Source: a bacterium (GTDB lineage Bacteria > UBP14 > UBA6098 > JAFGQG01). Taken from it: 58,621 bases of DNA. Shown in pieces: positions 43,800 to 53,570 of the stretch. The notes beneath the pieces are model-generated. The model did no database searches. It was not told the DNA's origin and worked only from the letters and a program-made list of their open reading frames with translations. The translations under genes were made by a program, and so were the position numbers. Where the stretch lies: the NCBI GenBank assembly GCA_016935765.1, contig JAFGQG010000126.1, positions 1-58,621 of the forward strand, given 5' to 3'. How positions within the stretch are numbered: the stretch's first letter is position 1; each line of letters begins with the position of its first letter.

Positions 43800-44375
43800 A
43801 TGGCATTTGAAGATATAATAAAAAAAATCAAAGCTGATCATGAAGCTAAGGAAAGCGAAGCTCACAAAGACCATGAAAAGCGCGTTGACCAATTAGAAAA
43901 GAACCAGGAGCAGAAGCTTAACGATATGCTCTCTTCAGCCAAAGAGAAAGCAAAAAACGAGAAAAAGAAACTGTACGAGCAACTCCTAAGCATTGGCGAA
44001 GCGGACCTGCGAAGAGAACTGCTCGGTAAGAAGCAGCAGTTGCTTGACGACGCTTTCCTTGAAGCCAGAAATAAGTTTCTGAAGCAAAATAAAGATGAAT
44101 ACCAGAAGAAATTTGCTTCCCTGATATCCAATTTAGACCAAAAGGAAGGGAAATTACTTGTAGGGTTGGATGACAAAGACAAGCTGGATGATGGTTTTAA
44201 AAAGCTTGTTGAGGATAAAACCGGCGGACATTTTGAATATGAAATCAGCGACAAGATAAAGCATGGTTGTGTATTGGTAACCGGCAGGATCCGTTACGAC
44301 TTTACACTCGAATCGCTCCTGTCAGAAGTCAGGGAGAAGGTTGAAGACAAGGTGATCAAAGCCTTGTTCGGTTGA
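43800..44375 (+). CDS. ntpE: V-type ATP synthase subunit E
   Basis: 191 residues. A long charged N-terminal helix (about 1-85) and a globular C-terminal part (VLVTGRIRYDFTLESLLSEVREKVEDKVIKALFG) as in subunit E of the peripheral stalk, which ties the catalytic head to subunit I. It lies 47 bp after K, in the conserved order K-E-C-F-A-B. Confidence 0.88.
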   Translation: MAFEDIIKKIKADHEAKESEAHKDHEKRVDQLEKNQEQKLNDMLSSAKEKAKNEKKKLYEQLLSIGEADLRRELLGKKQQLLDDAFLEARNKFLKQNKDEYQKKFASLISNLDQKEGKLLVGLDDKDKLDDGFKKLVEDKTGGHFEYEISDKIKHGCVLVTGRIRYDFTLESLLSEVREKVEDKVIKALFG

Positions 44376-44415
44376 TGAATAACTGATAATATTATGATAA
44401 GGAAACGCAGGAATA

Positions 44416-45417
44416 ATGGAAATACCTCCACCAATAATCAAGGGTGACAAATCTTATGCTTACGCAACCGGCATGATAAGAAGCCTGGAGCAGAAGCTAT
44501 TGACCCGCAGGGATCTTGCCCGTCTCCTGGACGCTCAAAATGAACAATTATGGCAGATCCTTGAGGAGTACGGTTATTCAGCAGTAAGGGATGATGATTG
44601 GGAGAAGAGCCTTGAAAATGAGTACACTGATGTGGTGAAGCTTCTATCATCACTATCCAGGGATAAGGGCTTCACAGAAGTTTTCAAGGCAAGGTACGAT
44701 TTTAAAAACCTCGCTCTATTGTTGAAACAAAAACATAATGATTCTAAAGGGGATGAAGAATATTTCCCCGGGGGCAACCTTGATTCCTCCCTTCTCAAAA
44801 AAGCAGTTGAGATCGAGGACGGAAACCTGCTCCCTGAGTACATGCGCAAACCTCACACCAGAGCTTTGAAAGCCTTTGAAAGTACTGGCAATCCCTCTCT
44901 TATCGACAATATTCTTGAATCTGAATACTATGAACTTCTTCAAGTGAGCATACCAGAAAACAAGTTTGTTCGCGAATACTATAGTATGAAAGCCGACTTT
45001 GGTAATACATCCCTTTTCATGCGCCTTAAAATTCAAGAGCAAACATTGAAAGCACTCTGGGATTACTTTCTTCCCCGTGGAGAATTTGACAAGGGATTTT
45101 TCAAAAGGTGTGCGGAAGCTGATGTCGAAATGCTTCCTTCCATTTTCCATAATACCAGGTATGGAAGGCTTTTTTCAGATGCCATAAGTGAAATCGTCCA
45201 TAAACACAGTTTTTTACAGTTCAAGAAAATTCAGGATGGTTTACTGATACAGAAACTTCAATTATCTCGATTTTCTCCTTTTGGATTCGAGGTCTTATTT
45301 TCATACATACATTTGAAGGAATACGAAATATCCATTTTAAGGTCAATAATCAAGGGCAAATTGTCAAATATTTCAAAGGATTGGATCAAGAAGGTTTTAC
45401 CTTATGGAACAACATAG
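44416..45417 (+). CDS. ntpC: V-type ATP synthase subunit C
   Basis: 333 residues, all-helical, of the vATP-synt_AC39 family. SYAYATGMIRSLEQKLLTRRDLARLL at the N-terminus and the repeated helical blocks are typical. It is the socket that joins the central stalk to the K ring. The end overlaps the F subunit gene by 14 bp. Confidence 0.9.
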   Translation: MEIPPPIIKGDKSYAYATGMIRSLEQKLLTRRDLARLLDAQNEQLWQILEEYGYSAVRDDDWEKSLENEYTDVVKLLSSLSRDKGFTEVFKARYDFKNLALLLKQKHNDSKGDEEYFPGGNLDSSLLKKAVEIEDGNLLPEYMRKPHTRALKAFESTGNPSLIDNILESEYYELLQVSIPENKFVREYYSMKADFGNTSLFMRLKIQEQTLKALWDYFLPRGEFDKGFFKRCAEADVEMLPSIFHNTRYGRLFSDAISEIVHKHSFLQFKKIQDGLLIQKLQLSRFSPFGFEVLFSYIHLKEYEISILRSIIKGKLSNISKDWIKKVLPYGTT

Positions 45418-45742
45418 AGTAGCATTCATCGGAGACATTCAGAGTACGCTTCCGTTCACATCGGTAGGTATCGATATTTTTCCGGTAAGGACCGATGATG
45501 AAGCTTTAAGCACTTTTGCCGAAATAGTTAAAAAAGGGATTTATGCCGTTATATTCATTACTGAAAACCTTGATAGGGTACTGGATGATGAGATAAATAA
45601 AATAGAATATGAAGCTTTACCTTCCATAATTCTATTACCTCAGATAACGGGCAGCAAAGGATTGGGACTGAGATTTCTCAGGGACACCATGAAAAAAGCT
45701 GCGGGTAGGGATATTATGGATGAAGAGGAAAGTGGAAAATAG
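45404..45742 (+). CDS. ntpG: V-type ATP synthase subunit F
   Basis: 112 residues. AFIGDIQSTLPFTSVGIDIFPV at the N-terminus and the LPSIILLPQITGS segment match subunit F (NtpG in Enterococcus), a small Rossmann-like protein on the central stalk that regulates rotation and normally pairs with subunit D. Subunit D is not found in this operon. Confidence 0.9.
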   Translation: MEQHRVAFIGDIQSTLPFTSVGIDIFPVRTDDEALSTFAEIVKKGIYAVIFITENLDRVLDDEINKIEYEALPSIILLPQITGSKGLGLRFLRDTMKKAAGRDIMDEEESGK

Positions 45743-45848
45743 AAATTGGAAATTTGGAAAACGGAAAAAGATGAAGTTTGCGCAGCAAAGTTCTAAAACC
45801 AAACCGAGTGATTGGTTAGAAATTAGAATATAATTGGAGGTATATAGC

Positions 45849-47615
45849 ATGAGTGAAGCCAGAATTGTGAAAGTATCGGGTCCTCTTGTGGTAGCTGAGA
45901 ACATGAAGGGTGCCAAGATGTTTGATGTTGTGGAGGTGAGTGAACACCGGCTGATCGGGGAGATCATAGAGCTCCATGGTGACTTAGCTTCCATACAGGT
46001 TTACGAGGAGACTGGCGGGTTGGGTCCCGGGGATCCGGTTTTCCTGACAGGCGCACCACTCTCGGTTAATTTGGGACCGGGTTTGATAGAGTCGATATAT
46101 GATGGCATTCAACGCCCTCTGGACGTTATCAAGGACAATGTTGGAGATTTTATCACGAGAGGGGTAAGCGCTCCTCCGCTGGATATAAAGAAGAAATGGG
46201 GGTTCAAACCGACAGTAAAGAAGGGTGATAAGGTTATAGGCGGGGATATAATTGGAGAGGTTCGGGAGACACCGATCGTTATTCATAAGATAATGGTTCC
46301 CCCCGGCACAGAAGGCGAAATCACGGACATTAAGGATGGGGAATTCACTATCGAGGAAGTTATAGGTTTACTTAAGAGTCCTGATGGTGATGAGGTAGAG
46401 TTAAAGATGGTTCAGAGGTGGCCGGTAAGGAGGTCGAGACCGGTAAAGGAGAAGCTTTTACCCAAGCAGCCTCTATCCACGGGACAGAGAGTCCTGGACA
46501 CTTTTTTCCCTGTTGGTAAGGGTGGGACCGCGTGTATACCCGGACCATTCGGGTCGGGGAAAACTGTTGTACAGCATCAGCTTGCGAAGTACGCAGACGC
46601 GGAGATCATCGTATATGTAGGCTGTGGAGAACGCGGCAATGAAATGACCGATGTATTGATGGAATTTCCGGAACTTATAGATCCGCATAGTGGAGAGCCC
46701 CTGATGAAAAGAACTGTTCTGATTGCAAACACTTCGAACATGCCGGTTGCTGCAAGAGAAGCTTCCGTATATACCGGTATCACTATAGCGGAATATTTTC
46801 GCGATATGGGTTATTCGGTCGCTCTGATGGCGGATTCCACCTCCAGGTGGGCTGAAGCCATGAGGGAAATTTCCGGAAGGCTTGAGGAAATGCCGGGTGA
46901 AGAAGGTTATCCAGCATATCTCAGCAGGAAGATAGCAGAATTTTATGAAAGGACCGGGCGCACAATTTGCCTTGGGGAGGATAAGAGAGAGGGTACACTA
47001 ACAGCGGTCGGAGCAGTATCCCCTCCCGGCGGCGACCTTTCAGATCCGGTAGTACAAGCAACTCTTAGAGTGGTTAGTGTGTTCTGGAGCCTCGAGGATA
47101 ACCTTGCGTACCAGAGACATTTCCCCGCAATAAGCTGGCTAAATAGCTATTCCCTTTACTATGATAACATAAAAGAATATCTCGATAAGGAGATCGGTAC
47201 CGACTTCATTCCGATGAGGGATGAGGCTATGAAAATTCTCCAGCAGGAAGCGGATCTCTCAGAAATCGTCCGTTTGGTGGGCGCTGAATCCCTTGCCCAC
47301 GGAGATAGATTGATACTCGAGATCGCCAAATCCATCAGGGAAGATTACCTCCAACAGCACGCTTTTCATGAAATCGACACATACTGTTCGACGGGGAAGC
47401 AGTATAAATTGCTCAAGCTTGTTTTGGAATTTGGCGATGAGGCAAAAAAAGCGCTCGAAAAAGGAGTCCCCTTCGATACGATCGCTTCCAACGACATTCG
47501 AGAGGAAATCGCGCGAGCGAAGTACATACACGAGGATGAGATAGATAAAATTGACGCTTTGAGGGAAAAGGTTAAGAACATAATGGAGGACCTTATTCAG
47601 AAACAACGGCAATAA
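45849..47615 (+). CDS. ntpA: V-type ATP synthase catalytic subunit A
   Basis: 588 residues from the ATG at 45849 with TTGGAGG upstream; an in-frame TTG at 45834 is inside that ribosome binding site. Catalytic Walker A is GPFGSGKT (232-239), then GCGERGNEM with the catalytic glutamate, [10 protein letters not shown] and the bulge region of about residues 115-190 typical of V-type A subunits. It hydrolyses or makes ATP. A gap of about 100 bp lies upstream. Confidence 0.97.
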   Translation: MSEARIVKVSGPLVVAENMKGAKMFDVVEVSEHRLIGEIIELHGDLASIQVYEETGGLGPGDPVFLTGAPLSVNLGPGLIESIYDGIQRPLDVIKDNVGDFITRGVSAPPLDIKKKWGFKPTVKKGDKVIGGDIIGEVRETPIVIHKIMVPPGTEGEITDIKDGEFTIEEVIGLLKSPDGDEVELKMVQRWPVRRSRPVKEKLLPKQPLSTGQRVLDTFFPVGKGGTACIPGPFGSGKTVVQHQLAKYADAEIIVYVGCGERGNEMTDVLMEFPELIDPHSGEPLMKRTVLIANTSNMPVAAREASVYTGITIAEYFRDMGYSVALMADSTSRWAEAMREISGRLEEMPGEEGYPAYLSRKIAEFYERTGRTICLGEDKREGTLTAVGAVSPPGGDLSDPVVQATLRVVSVFWSLEDNLAYQRHFPAISWLNSYSLYYDNIKEYLDKEIGTDFIPMRDEAMKILQQEADLSEIVRLVGAESLAHGDRLILEIAKSIREDYLQQHAFHEIDTYCSTGKQYKLLKLVLEFGDEAKKALEKGVPFDTIASNDIREEIARAKYIHEDEIDKIDALREKVKNIMEDLIQKQRQ

Positions 47616-47668
47616 AACGTGCATAGTCTGAAGACAAATTTACAAATTATATAAAGAAGGTGATAAAA

Positions 47669-49078
47669 ATGCTTAAGGAATATATGACTATCAGAGATGT
47701 AACCGGTCCTCTGATTTTAGTGGAGGATGTTGAAGGTGTAACTTATGCCGAACTTGTTGAGATAATTCTTCCCAATGAGGAGAGACGGCGCGGCAAGGTG
47801 TTGGAGGTTAACCGCGATATTGCCCTCGTTCAGTTGTTTGAAGGTTCTGCGGGTGTGGACGTTTTCGGCAGCCGGGTCAAGTTTTTGGGAAAAGGTATTG
47901 AATTAGGCGTATCGATAGACATGCTCGGTCGGGTTTTTGACGGTTTAGGAAGGGTGATCGACAATGGTCCTAAAACAATCCCGGAGGACAAGCTTAACAT
48001 AGATGGGAACCCGATCAACCCTTGCGCGAGGGAATTCCCTTCGGAGTTCATTCAGACGGGCATTTCCTCCATCGATGGTTTGAACACTCTCGTTAGGGGC
48101 CAAAAACTGCCCATATTCAGCGGGTCCGGGCTTCCACACAACAGGCTTGCGGCGCAGATCGCCAGGCAATCGAAGGTTCTCGGCACCGAGGAACAATTCG
48201 GGGTCGTCTTTGGCGCAATGGGCATCACTTTCGAGGAAGCTGAATTCTTTCATGAAGAATTCAGGCGGACCGGCGCTCTCGAAAGAGCAGTATTGTTTCT
48301 CAACCTAGCTGACGATCCGGCTATCGAGCGTATCTCCACTCCACGGGTGGCACTTACTACTGCCGAGTTCCTTGCTTTTGAGAAGGACATGCATGTCCTG
48401 GTGATCCTGACCGATATGACCAATTACTCGGAGGCTTTAAGGGAAGTTTCCGCGGCGAGAAAAGAAATCCCTGGTCGAAGGGGCTACCCTGGGTACCTGT
48501 ATACCGATCTTGCTACTATTTACGAAAGGGCTGGAAGGATAAAGGGAAAGACCGGCTCGATTACAATGATCCCAATCCTTACCATGCCTGAAGATGATAA
48601 GACTCATCCCATTCCGGATTTGACGGGATATATAACCGAGGGGCAGATTATTCTTTCACGGCAGCTCCATAAGAAGAACATTTTACCTCCCATCGATGTG
48701 CTTCCTTCGCTCTCAAGATTACGCCAGAAGGGAGTAGGAGCCGACAAAACCAGGGAAGACCACGATGATATATTCAATCAACTTTACGCCGCTTATGCTC
48801 GTGGTAAACAGGCGCAGGAGTTGGCAGTCATCCTGGGCGAAACCGCATTGACTTCGATCGATAAACAGTATTTCAATTTTGCTGAAAAATTCGAGGAAAC
48901 CTATATTGGTCAGGGTGAATACACCAATCGCACCATTGACGAGACTCTCGATCTGGGCTGGAAATTGCTTTCAGTCTTTCCGACAATGGAATTGAAGAGA
49001 ATCAGCAAGGAATACCTTGAGAAATATCTGCCAAAATTTAAAGAGAATGATAAGGCTGAGGCGGTTAAGCAGGATTGA
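47669..49078 (+). CDS. ntpB: V-type ATP synthase subunit B
   Basis: 469 residues from the ATG at 47669; GAAGGTGA precedes it, and an upstream in-frame GTG lies inside that site. Nucleotide-binding but non-catalytic: the P-loop position reads [11 protein letters not shown], without the lysine-containing Walker A, as expected for B subunits. [20 protein letters not shown] and [18 protein letters not shown] are conserved. Only 47 bp follow before purF, where subunit D would normally come. Confidence 0.97.
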   Translation: MLKEYMTIRDVTGPLILVEDVEGVTYAELVEIILPNEERRRGKVLEVNRDIALVQLFEGSAGVDVFGSRVKFLGKGIELGVSIDMLGRVFDGLGRVIDNGPKTIPEDKLNIDGNPINPCAREFPSEFIQTGISSIDGLNTLVRGQKLPIFSGSGLPHNRLAAQIARQSKVLGTEEQFGVVFGAMGITFEEAEFFHEEFRRTGALERAVLFLNLADDPAIERISTPRVALTTAEFLAFEKDMHVLVILTDMTNYSEALREVSAARKEIPGRRGYPGYLYTDLATIYERAGRIKGKTGSITMIPILTMPEDDKTHPIPDLTGYITEGQIILSRQLHKKNILPPIDVLPSLSRLRQKGVGADKTREDHDDIFNQLYAAYARGKQAQELAVILGETALTSIDKQYFNFAEKFEETYIGQGEYTNRTIDETLDLGWKLLSVFPTMELKRISKEYLEKYLPKFKENDKAEAVKQD

Positions 49079-49125
49079 AATGAACCTGAGGGATACCGTT
49101 TGGGACGCGCCTTACTACGATAACA

Positions 49126-50598
49126 ATGAAAACAGCAGAATTTAAAACACAAATCCATTCAGACATGCTTCGTGAAGAATGCGGAGTATTTGGGATTGCA
49201 GGCTCTCCAAAAGCTGCCGTCCTTACCTTCAGAGGACTCTATTCACTTCAGCACCGGGGACAGGAAGGCGCTGGAATGGTCACTACCGACGGAACCTGCT
49301 TCAAGCAGCATAAGGGATTGGGACTCGTTAACGAAGTCTTTAAAGACAGCGAGATACTGGACAATCTTAAAGGAGATTTCGCTATCGGACATAACCGCTA
49401 TTCAACTGCTGGAGACACGAATTACGATAACGTGCAGCCAATTTCAATAAACTTCAAAATGGGTAAAATCGCTGCTGTCCATAACGGAACGCTTGTAAAT
49501 GCTTACACACTTAAGAAGCAAATGGAGGAGAATGGCTCGATATTCCAGACAACTGCAGACACAGAAGTCATCCTTCACCTGATAGCCAGGGCGAAAACCG
49601 ATTACCTTACTAACATGATAATCGAAGCGTTAAAGTATTTAAGAGGAGCCTATTCTCTCATCTTTCTAACACCTGAGGTAATGATAGCCGCGAGAGACCC
49701 GTGGGGTTTCAGGCCTCTGAATATCGGAAAATTGGGTGATTCAATCATATTCGCCTCTGAAACCTGCGCTTTCGACATAATTGGCGCTGACTACATCAGG
49801 GAGGTCGAAGCCGGCGAAGTTGTAACCGTTGACCGCAACCTGAACATGACATCACTTTACCCCTTTGCGAAAGATCACCCAAAATCCCTGTGCATCTTCG
49901 AGTTCATATACTTTTCAAGACCTGACAGTATAATCTTCGGAGCAAATGTAGACAGGGTCCGAAGGAGCTTCGGAAGACAATTAGCGAGGGAACATCCCGC
50001 GGATGCTGACATCGTCATTGCGGTACCTGACTCTTCAAATACCGCCGCGCTTGGTTATTCAAGGGAGTCAAAGATACCCTTCGAATTCGGCTTGATAAGG
50101 AATCATTACATCGGCAGGACCTTCATAATGCCGGTACAGGAGATCCGGGATGCTGACGCGCTGATAAAATACAACCCTGTTCGGAAAGTGCTTGAAGGCA
50201 AGAGGGTTGTTGCTGTCGATGACTCAATAGTCAGGGGAACAACAAGCCAGAAACTTGTTAGGATGCTCCGCAACGCGGGGGCTAAAGAGGTCCATTTTAG
50301 AATCGCCTCTCCACCTATTAAGCACTCCTGCTTTTATGGTATTGACACTCCAACCAGGGAAGAGCTTATCGCCTCCAGGTATTCAGTAGAGCAGATCCGG
50401 CAGTTCCTGGACGCTGATAGCCTTGGTTATTTGAAAAAAGAAGGAATGCTCTCCGTAAACGAGCTGCCAAAGGTGGACTTTTGCACTGCCTGCTTCGATG
50501 GCGATTATCCTGACCCGCCATCCGATAACTCCGCGAAGGAAATGCTAAAAAGGGATTGCGGCGCTAAGAGAATTAAAGAGACAGGCGTAATCACCTAA
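49126..50598 (+). CDS. purF: Amidophosphoribosyltransferase
   Basis: 490 residues. First committed step of purine synthesis: PRPP and glutamine to phosphoribosylamine. The catalytic cysteine C19 (ECGVFGI) would become residue 1 after propeptide removal. PRPP-binding motif VVAVDDSIVRGTTS is present. Cysteines in SLCIFEF, KHSCFYG and FCTAC match the 4Fe-4S ligands of the Bacillus-type enzyme. The ATG has no clear ribosome binding site; an ATG at 49165 would shorten the propeptide to 5 residues. It lies directly behind the V-ATPase operon. Confidence 0.94.
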   Translation: MKTAEFKTQIHSDMLREECGVFGIAGSPKAAVLTFRGLYSLQHRGQEGAGMVTTDGTCFKQHKGLGLVNEVFKDSEILDNLKGDFAIGHNRYSTAGDTNYDNVQPISINFKMGKIAAVHNGTLVNAYTLKKQMEENGSIFQTTADTEVILHLIARAKTDYLTNMIIEALKYLRGAYSLIFLTPEVMIAARDPWGFRPLNIGKLGDSIIFASETCAFDIIGADYIREVEAGEVVTVDRNLNMTSLYPFAKDHPKSLCIFEFIYFSRPDSIIFGANVDRVRRSFGRQLAREHPADADIVIAVPDSSNTAALGYSRESKIPFEFGLIRNHYIGRTFIMPVQEIRDADALIKYNPVRKVLEGKRVVAVDDSIVRGTTSQKLVRMLRNAGAKEVHFRIASPPIKHSCFYGIDTPTREELIASRYSVEQIRQFLDADSLGYLKKEGMLSVNELPKVDFCTACFDGDYPDPPSDNSAKEMLKRDCGAKRIKETGVIT

Positions 50599-50648
50599 TT
50601 TCACAAACCCAGAAATTTGTAATTAAACAGTCATATCTTTCTGATAAT

Positions 50649-50664
50649 AGATTAAAGTTAATCT
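50649..50664. promoter_or_regulatory. Inverted repeat upstream of ppdK
   Basis: AGATTAA-AG-TTAATCT, a perfect 7-bp inverted repeat about 26 bp upstream of the predicted -35 box. It could be a regulator-binding site. Confidence 0.3.
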
Positions 50665-50689
50665 AATATACAATTAGCAAAAAATTTTC

Positions 50690-50717
50690 TTGTCATATAA
50701 TCTATAATCCTTATATT
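50690..50717 (+). promoter_or_regulatory. Promoter of ppdK
   Basis: TTGTCA (50690-50695), 16-bp spacer, TATATT (50712-50717), each one base from consensus. The leader would be about 75 nt. Confidence 0.45.
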
Positions 50718-50799
50718 CTCCGTTTTGTTTGTGGCTTCAATTTTAGGAGTCGGAGAAATAATATTGAACTTGAAATAATATATTCAGGAGGAAATTGAA

Positions 50800-53424
50800 A
50801 TGAGTAAAAAGTATGTTTACTTCTTCGGCGGCGGCAAAGCCGAAGGAAACACGACTATGAAAAACATCCTTGGCGGAAAGGGTGCAAACCTTGCTGAGAT
50901 GACCAACATTGGTATTCCGGTACCCCCGGGCTTTACAATCAGCGCAGAAATGTGCCAGGTTTACATGGAAGAAGGTGAAATTCCACAGGAAGTCGAAAAC
51001 CAGATAGATGATAATCTGAAGAAATTAGAAGACCTGATGGACATGGGATTCGGTGATTCAGAAAAACCTCTGCTTGTATCAGTCAGAAGTGGAGCCGCTC
51101 AATCGATGCCCGGCATGATGGACACAGTGCTTAACCTTGGTTTAAACGAAAGAACCATTGAAGGCTTAATCAAGAGTACCGGCAACGAAAGGTTCGTCTG
51201 GGATGGATACCGCAGGTTCATCAACATGTTCGGTGACGTCGTAATGGGTATAGAGCACGAGAAATATGAAGAGATATTCCAGAAGAAAAAGGATGAAATA
51301 GGCGCGAAATTGGACACCGATCTTAATACTGAGGATATGAAAGACCTCTGCATGCGCTATAAGAAGCTATACGAAGAGGAGACAGGCGAAGCATTCCCGA
51401 CCGATCCCCGACTCCAGCTCGAGAAGTCTATCACCGCCGTTTTTAAATCATGGAACAATCCGCGAGCAGTCACATACAGGGAAATTAATTCGATCACCGG
51501 GCTCATCGGGACCGCGGTGAACGTTCAGGTCATGGTTTTCGGGAACATGGGCACTTCCTCCGGAACCGGAGTGGCATTTACGCGAAATCCCGCAACTGGC
51601 GAAAATAAATTCTACGGTGAATATCTTCTTAACGCTCAGGGCGAAGACGTTGTAGCCGGCATTAGAACCCCGAGTCCCATTCAGGACCTGAAAAACGAGA
51701 TGCCCGGTATCTATGATCAGCTTATCAATATCAAAGAGAAATTGGAGCAGCACTATAAGGATGTCCAGGACCTCGAGTTTACTGTTCAGGAAGGGATCCT
51801 CTATATTTTGCAGACCCGGAACGGGAAACGGACAGGACCAGCAGCGGTAAAGATAGCGGTCGATATGGCAGAAGAGGGTTTGATAAACAAGGAAACGGCA
51901 ATAATGAGAGTAGAACCTGGTCAGCTGGATCAACTACTTCACCCGATGTTCGATCCAACTGTAGAGAAGAATGTGATCATTAAGGGGTTGCCAGCTTCCC
52001 CTGGCGCGGCTAGCGGTAAAGTAGTATTTTCAGCTGAGGATGCCGAAGACTGGGCGTCTCGGAACGAAAAAGTCATCCTGGTCAGGGTCGAAACCTCCCC
52101 GGAAGATATAGGAGGCATGAACGTATCACAGGGTATTCTGACCGCTCGCGGCGGTATGACCTCACACGCGGCTGTAGTTGCACGTGGAATGGGAAAATGC
52201 TGTGTCGCAGGCGCTGGCGATATTAACGTCAACTACAACAACAAACTGTTTTCCGTAAATAATAACGTCATAAATGAAGGTGATTATATTTCCCTTGATG
52301 GATCAACTGGCGAAGTAATGCTCGGCAAAGTTCCTACTATCGAACCTCAATTGACAGGAAGCTTTGCTAAGTTGATGCAGTGGGCGGATGAAACCAAGAG
52401 GCTCAAAGTCAAAACCAATGCTGATAATCCAAAAGATTCCAGGGTTGCCAGGGATTTTGGCGCACAGGGCATTGGACTATGCCGGACAGAACACATGTTC
52501 TTCGATGGCGACAGGATCAAAGCAGTTAGAGAAATGATCCTCTCCAAAGAGGAAGAAGGCAGAAAGAAAGCGCTGAACAAACTGCTGCCCATGCAGAAGG
52601 AAGATTTCAAGGGAATCTTCAAGGTGATGGACGGTTTACCCGTTATCATTCGGTTGCTGGATCCTCCGCTGCACGAGTTCCTTCCCAAGGATGAAAAGGA
52701 TATAAACCAGGTTGCGCAGGAGCTTGGCGTTTCATCGGAACACTTAAAGGAGTTGATCGAATCGATGCACGAATTCAATCCAATGCTTGGTTTCCGGGGC
52801 TGCAGGCTGGGTGTACAATACCCCGAGATCACTGAAATGCAAGCGAAGGCTATTCTTGAAGCCACAGTGGAGAGCAAGAATGAAAGCATCAAAGCTATAC
52901 CCCAGATCGAGGTTCCTCTCATCGGCAACGTAAAGGAGTTCACTTTGAACGCCGAGATAGTCGATAGAGTCGGCGGCGAACTCGGCTTGAAGCGCGGCGA
53001 GGATTACTGGGTCGGCACCATGATAGAGGTTCCCAGGGCTGCAATAACCGCGGATGAAATTGCAAAGGAAGTCGATTTCATGAGCTTCGGTACTAACGAC
53101 CTCACGCAGATGGGCTGCGGATTCTCGAGAGATGACGCGGGTAAATTCCTGAAAAAATACGTGGAAGTAGGGATTTACAGTAGAGACCCATTCCAGGCGA
53201 TCGACCAGGCAGGTGTCGGCAAACTCATGAAAATTTGCGTGGATAACGCACGAAGCGTGAAACCTAATATAGAAATAGGAATTTGCGGTGAGCATGGCGG
53301 AGAACCTTCATCCGTTGAATTCTGTCACAAGATAGGTTTGAATGATGTTTCATGCAGCCCTTACAGAGTACCTATCGCGAGGTTAGCTGCAGCGCAGGCT
53401 GTGATCAAGGAAAAACGTAATTAA
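50800..53424 (+). CDS. ppdK: Pyruvate, phosphate dikinase
   Basis: 874 residues, full length. It reversibly interconverts pyruvate, ATP and phosphate with PEP, AMP and pyrophosphate. N-terminal nucleotide-binding part (GGKGANLAEM, SVRSGAAQSMPGMMDT), central phosphohistidine His456 in GGMTSHAAVVARG, and a C-terminal TIM barrel with Cys829 in GICGEHGG, all matching the Clostridium symbiosum enzyme. CAGGAGG lies before the ATG. Typical of anaerobes using PPi-linked glycolysis or gluconeogenesis. Own promoter; a strong hairpin follows. Confidence 0.97.
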   Translation: MSKKYVYFFGGGKAEGNTTMKNILGGKGANLAEMTNIGIPVPPGFTISAEMCQVYMEEGEIPQEVENQIDDNLKKLEDLMDMGFGDSEKPLLVSVRSGAAQSMPGMMDTVLNLGLNERTIEGLIKSTGNERFVWDGYRRFINMFGDVVMGIEHEKYEEIFQKKKDEIGAKLDTDLNTEDMKDLCMRYKKLYEEETGEAFPTDPRLQLEKSITAVFKSWNNPRAVTYREINSITGLIGTAVNVQVMVFGNMGTSSGTGVAFTRNPATGENKFYGEYLLNAQGEDVVAGIRTPSPIQDLKNEMPGIYDQLINIKEKLEQHYKDVQDLEFTVQEGILYILQTRNGKRTGPAAVKIAVDMAEEGLINKETAIMRVEPGQLDQLLHPMFDPTVEKNVIIKGLPASPGAASGKVVFSAEDAEDWASRNEKVILVRVETSPEDIGGMNVSQGILTARGGMTSHAAVVARGMGKCCVAGAGDINVNYNNKLFSVNNNVINEGDYISLDGSTGEVMLGKVPTIEPQLTGSFAKLMQWADETKRLKVKTNADNPKDSRVARDFGAQGIGLCRTEHMFFDGDRIKAVREMILSKEEEGRKKALNKLLPMQKEDFKGIFKVMDGLPVIIRLLDPPLHEFLPKDEKDINQVAQELGVSSEHLKELIESMHEFNPMLGFRGCRLGVQYPEITEMQAKAILEATVESKNESIKAIPQIEVPLIGNVKEFTLNAEIVDRVGGELGLKRGEDYWVGTMIEVPRAAITADEIAKEVDFMSFGTNDLTQMGCGFSRDDAGKFLKKYVEVGIYSRDPFQAIDQAGVGKLMKICVDNARSVKPNIEIGICGEHGGEPSSVEFCHKIGLNDVSCSPYRVPIARLAAAQAVIKEKRN

Positions 53425-53437
53425 AAATTGGAAAAAT

Positions 53438-53489
53438 AATGGATGGATGCTGAAAATAGTGTCGAATACTATCCAGGCATCCATCCATT
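53438..53489. repeat. Intergenic repeat, copy 4: 13-bp perfect inverted repeat after ppdK
   Basis: AATGGATGGATGC (53438-53450) and GCATCCATCCATT (53477-53489) are perfect inverted arms; inside, ATAGT and ACTAT pair again. It starts 13 bp after the ppdK stop codon, so it may end that transcript, but the GGATGGATG/CATCCATCC words link it to the repeats at 7988, 10709 and 24501. Confidence 0.6.
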
Positions 53490-53570
53490 TCAATCCTTGA
53501 AACGTTGGCTGGCTTTTTCTGATTACCCGGAAAGCCGAATAGCCAAATAATCGTTGGGATCATCCCCATA

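Noticed and set aside
49080..49148. Possible remnant of V-ATPase subunit D between B and purF
   Set aside because: The 22-codon frame there shows none of the subunit D N-terminal pattern and overlaps the purF start.
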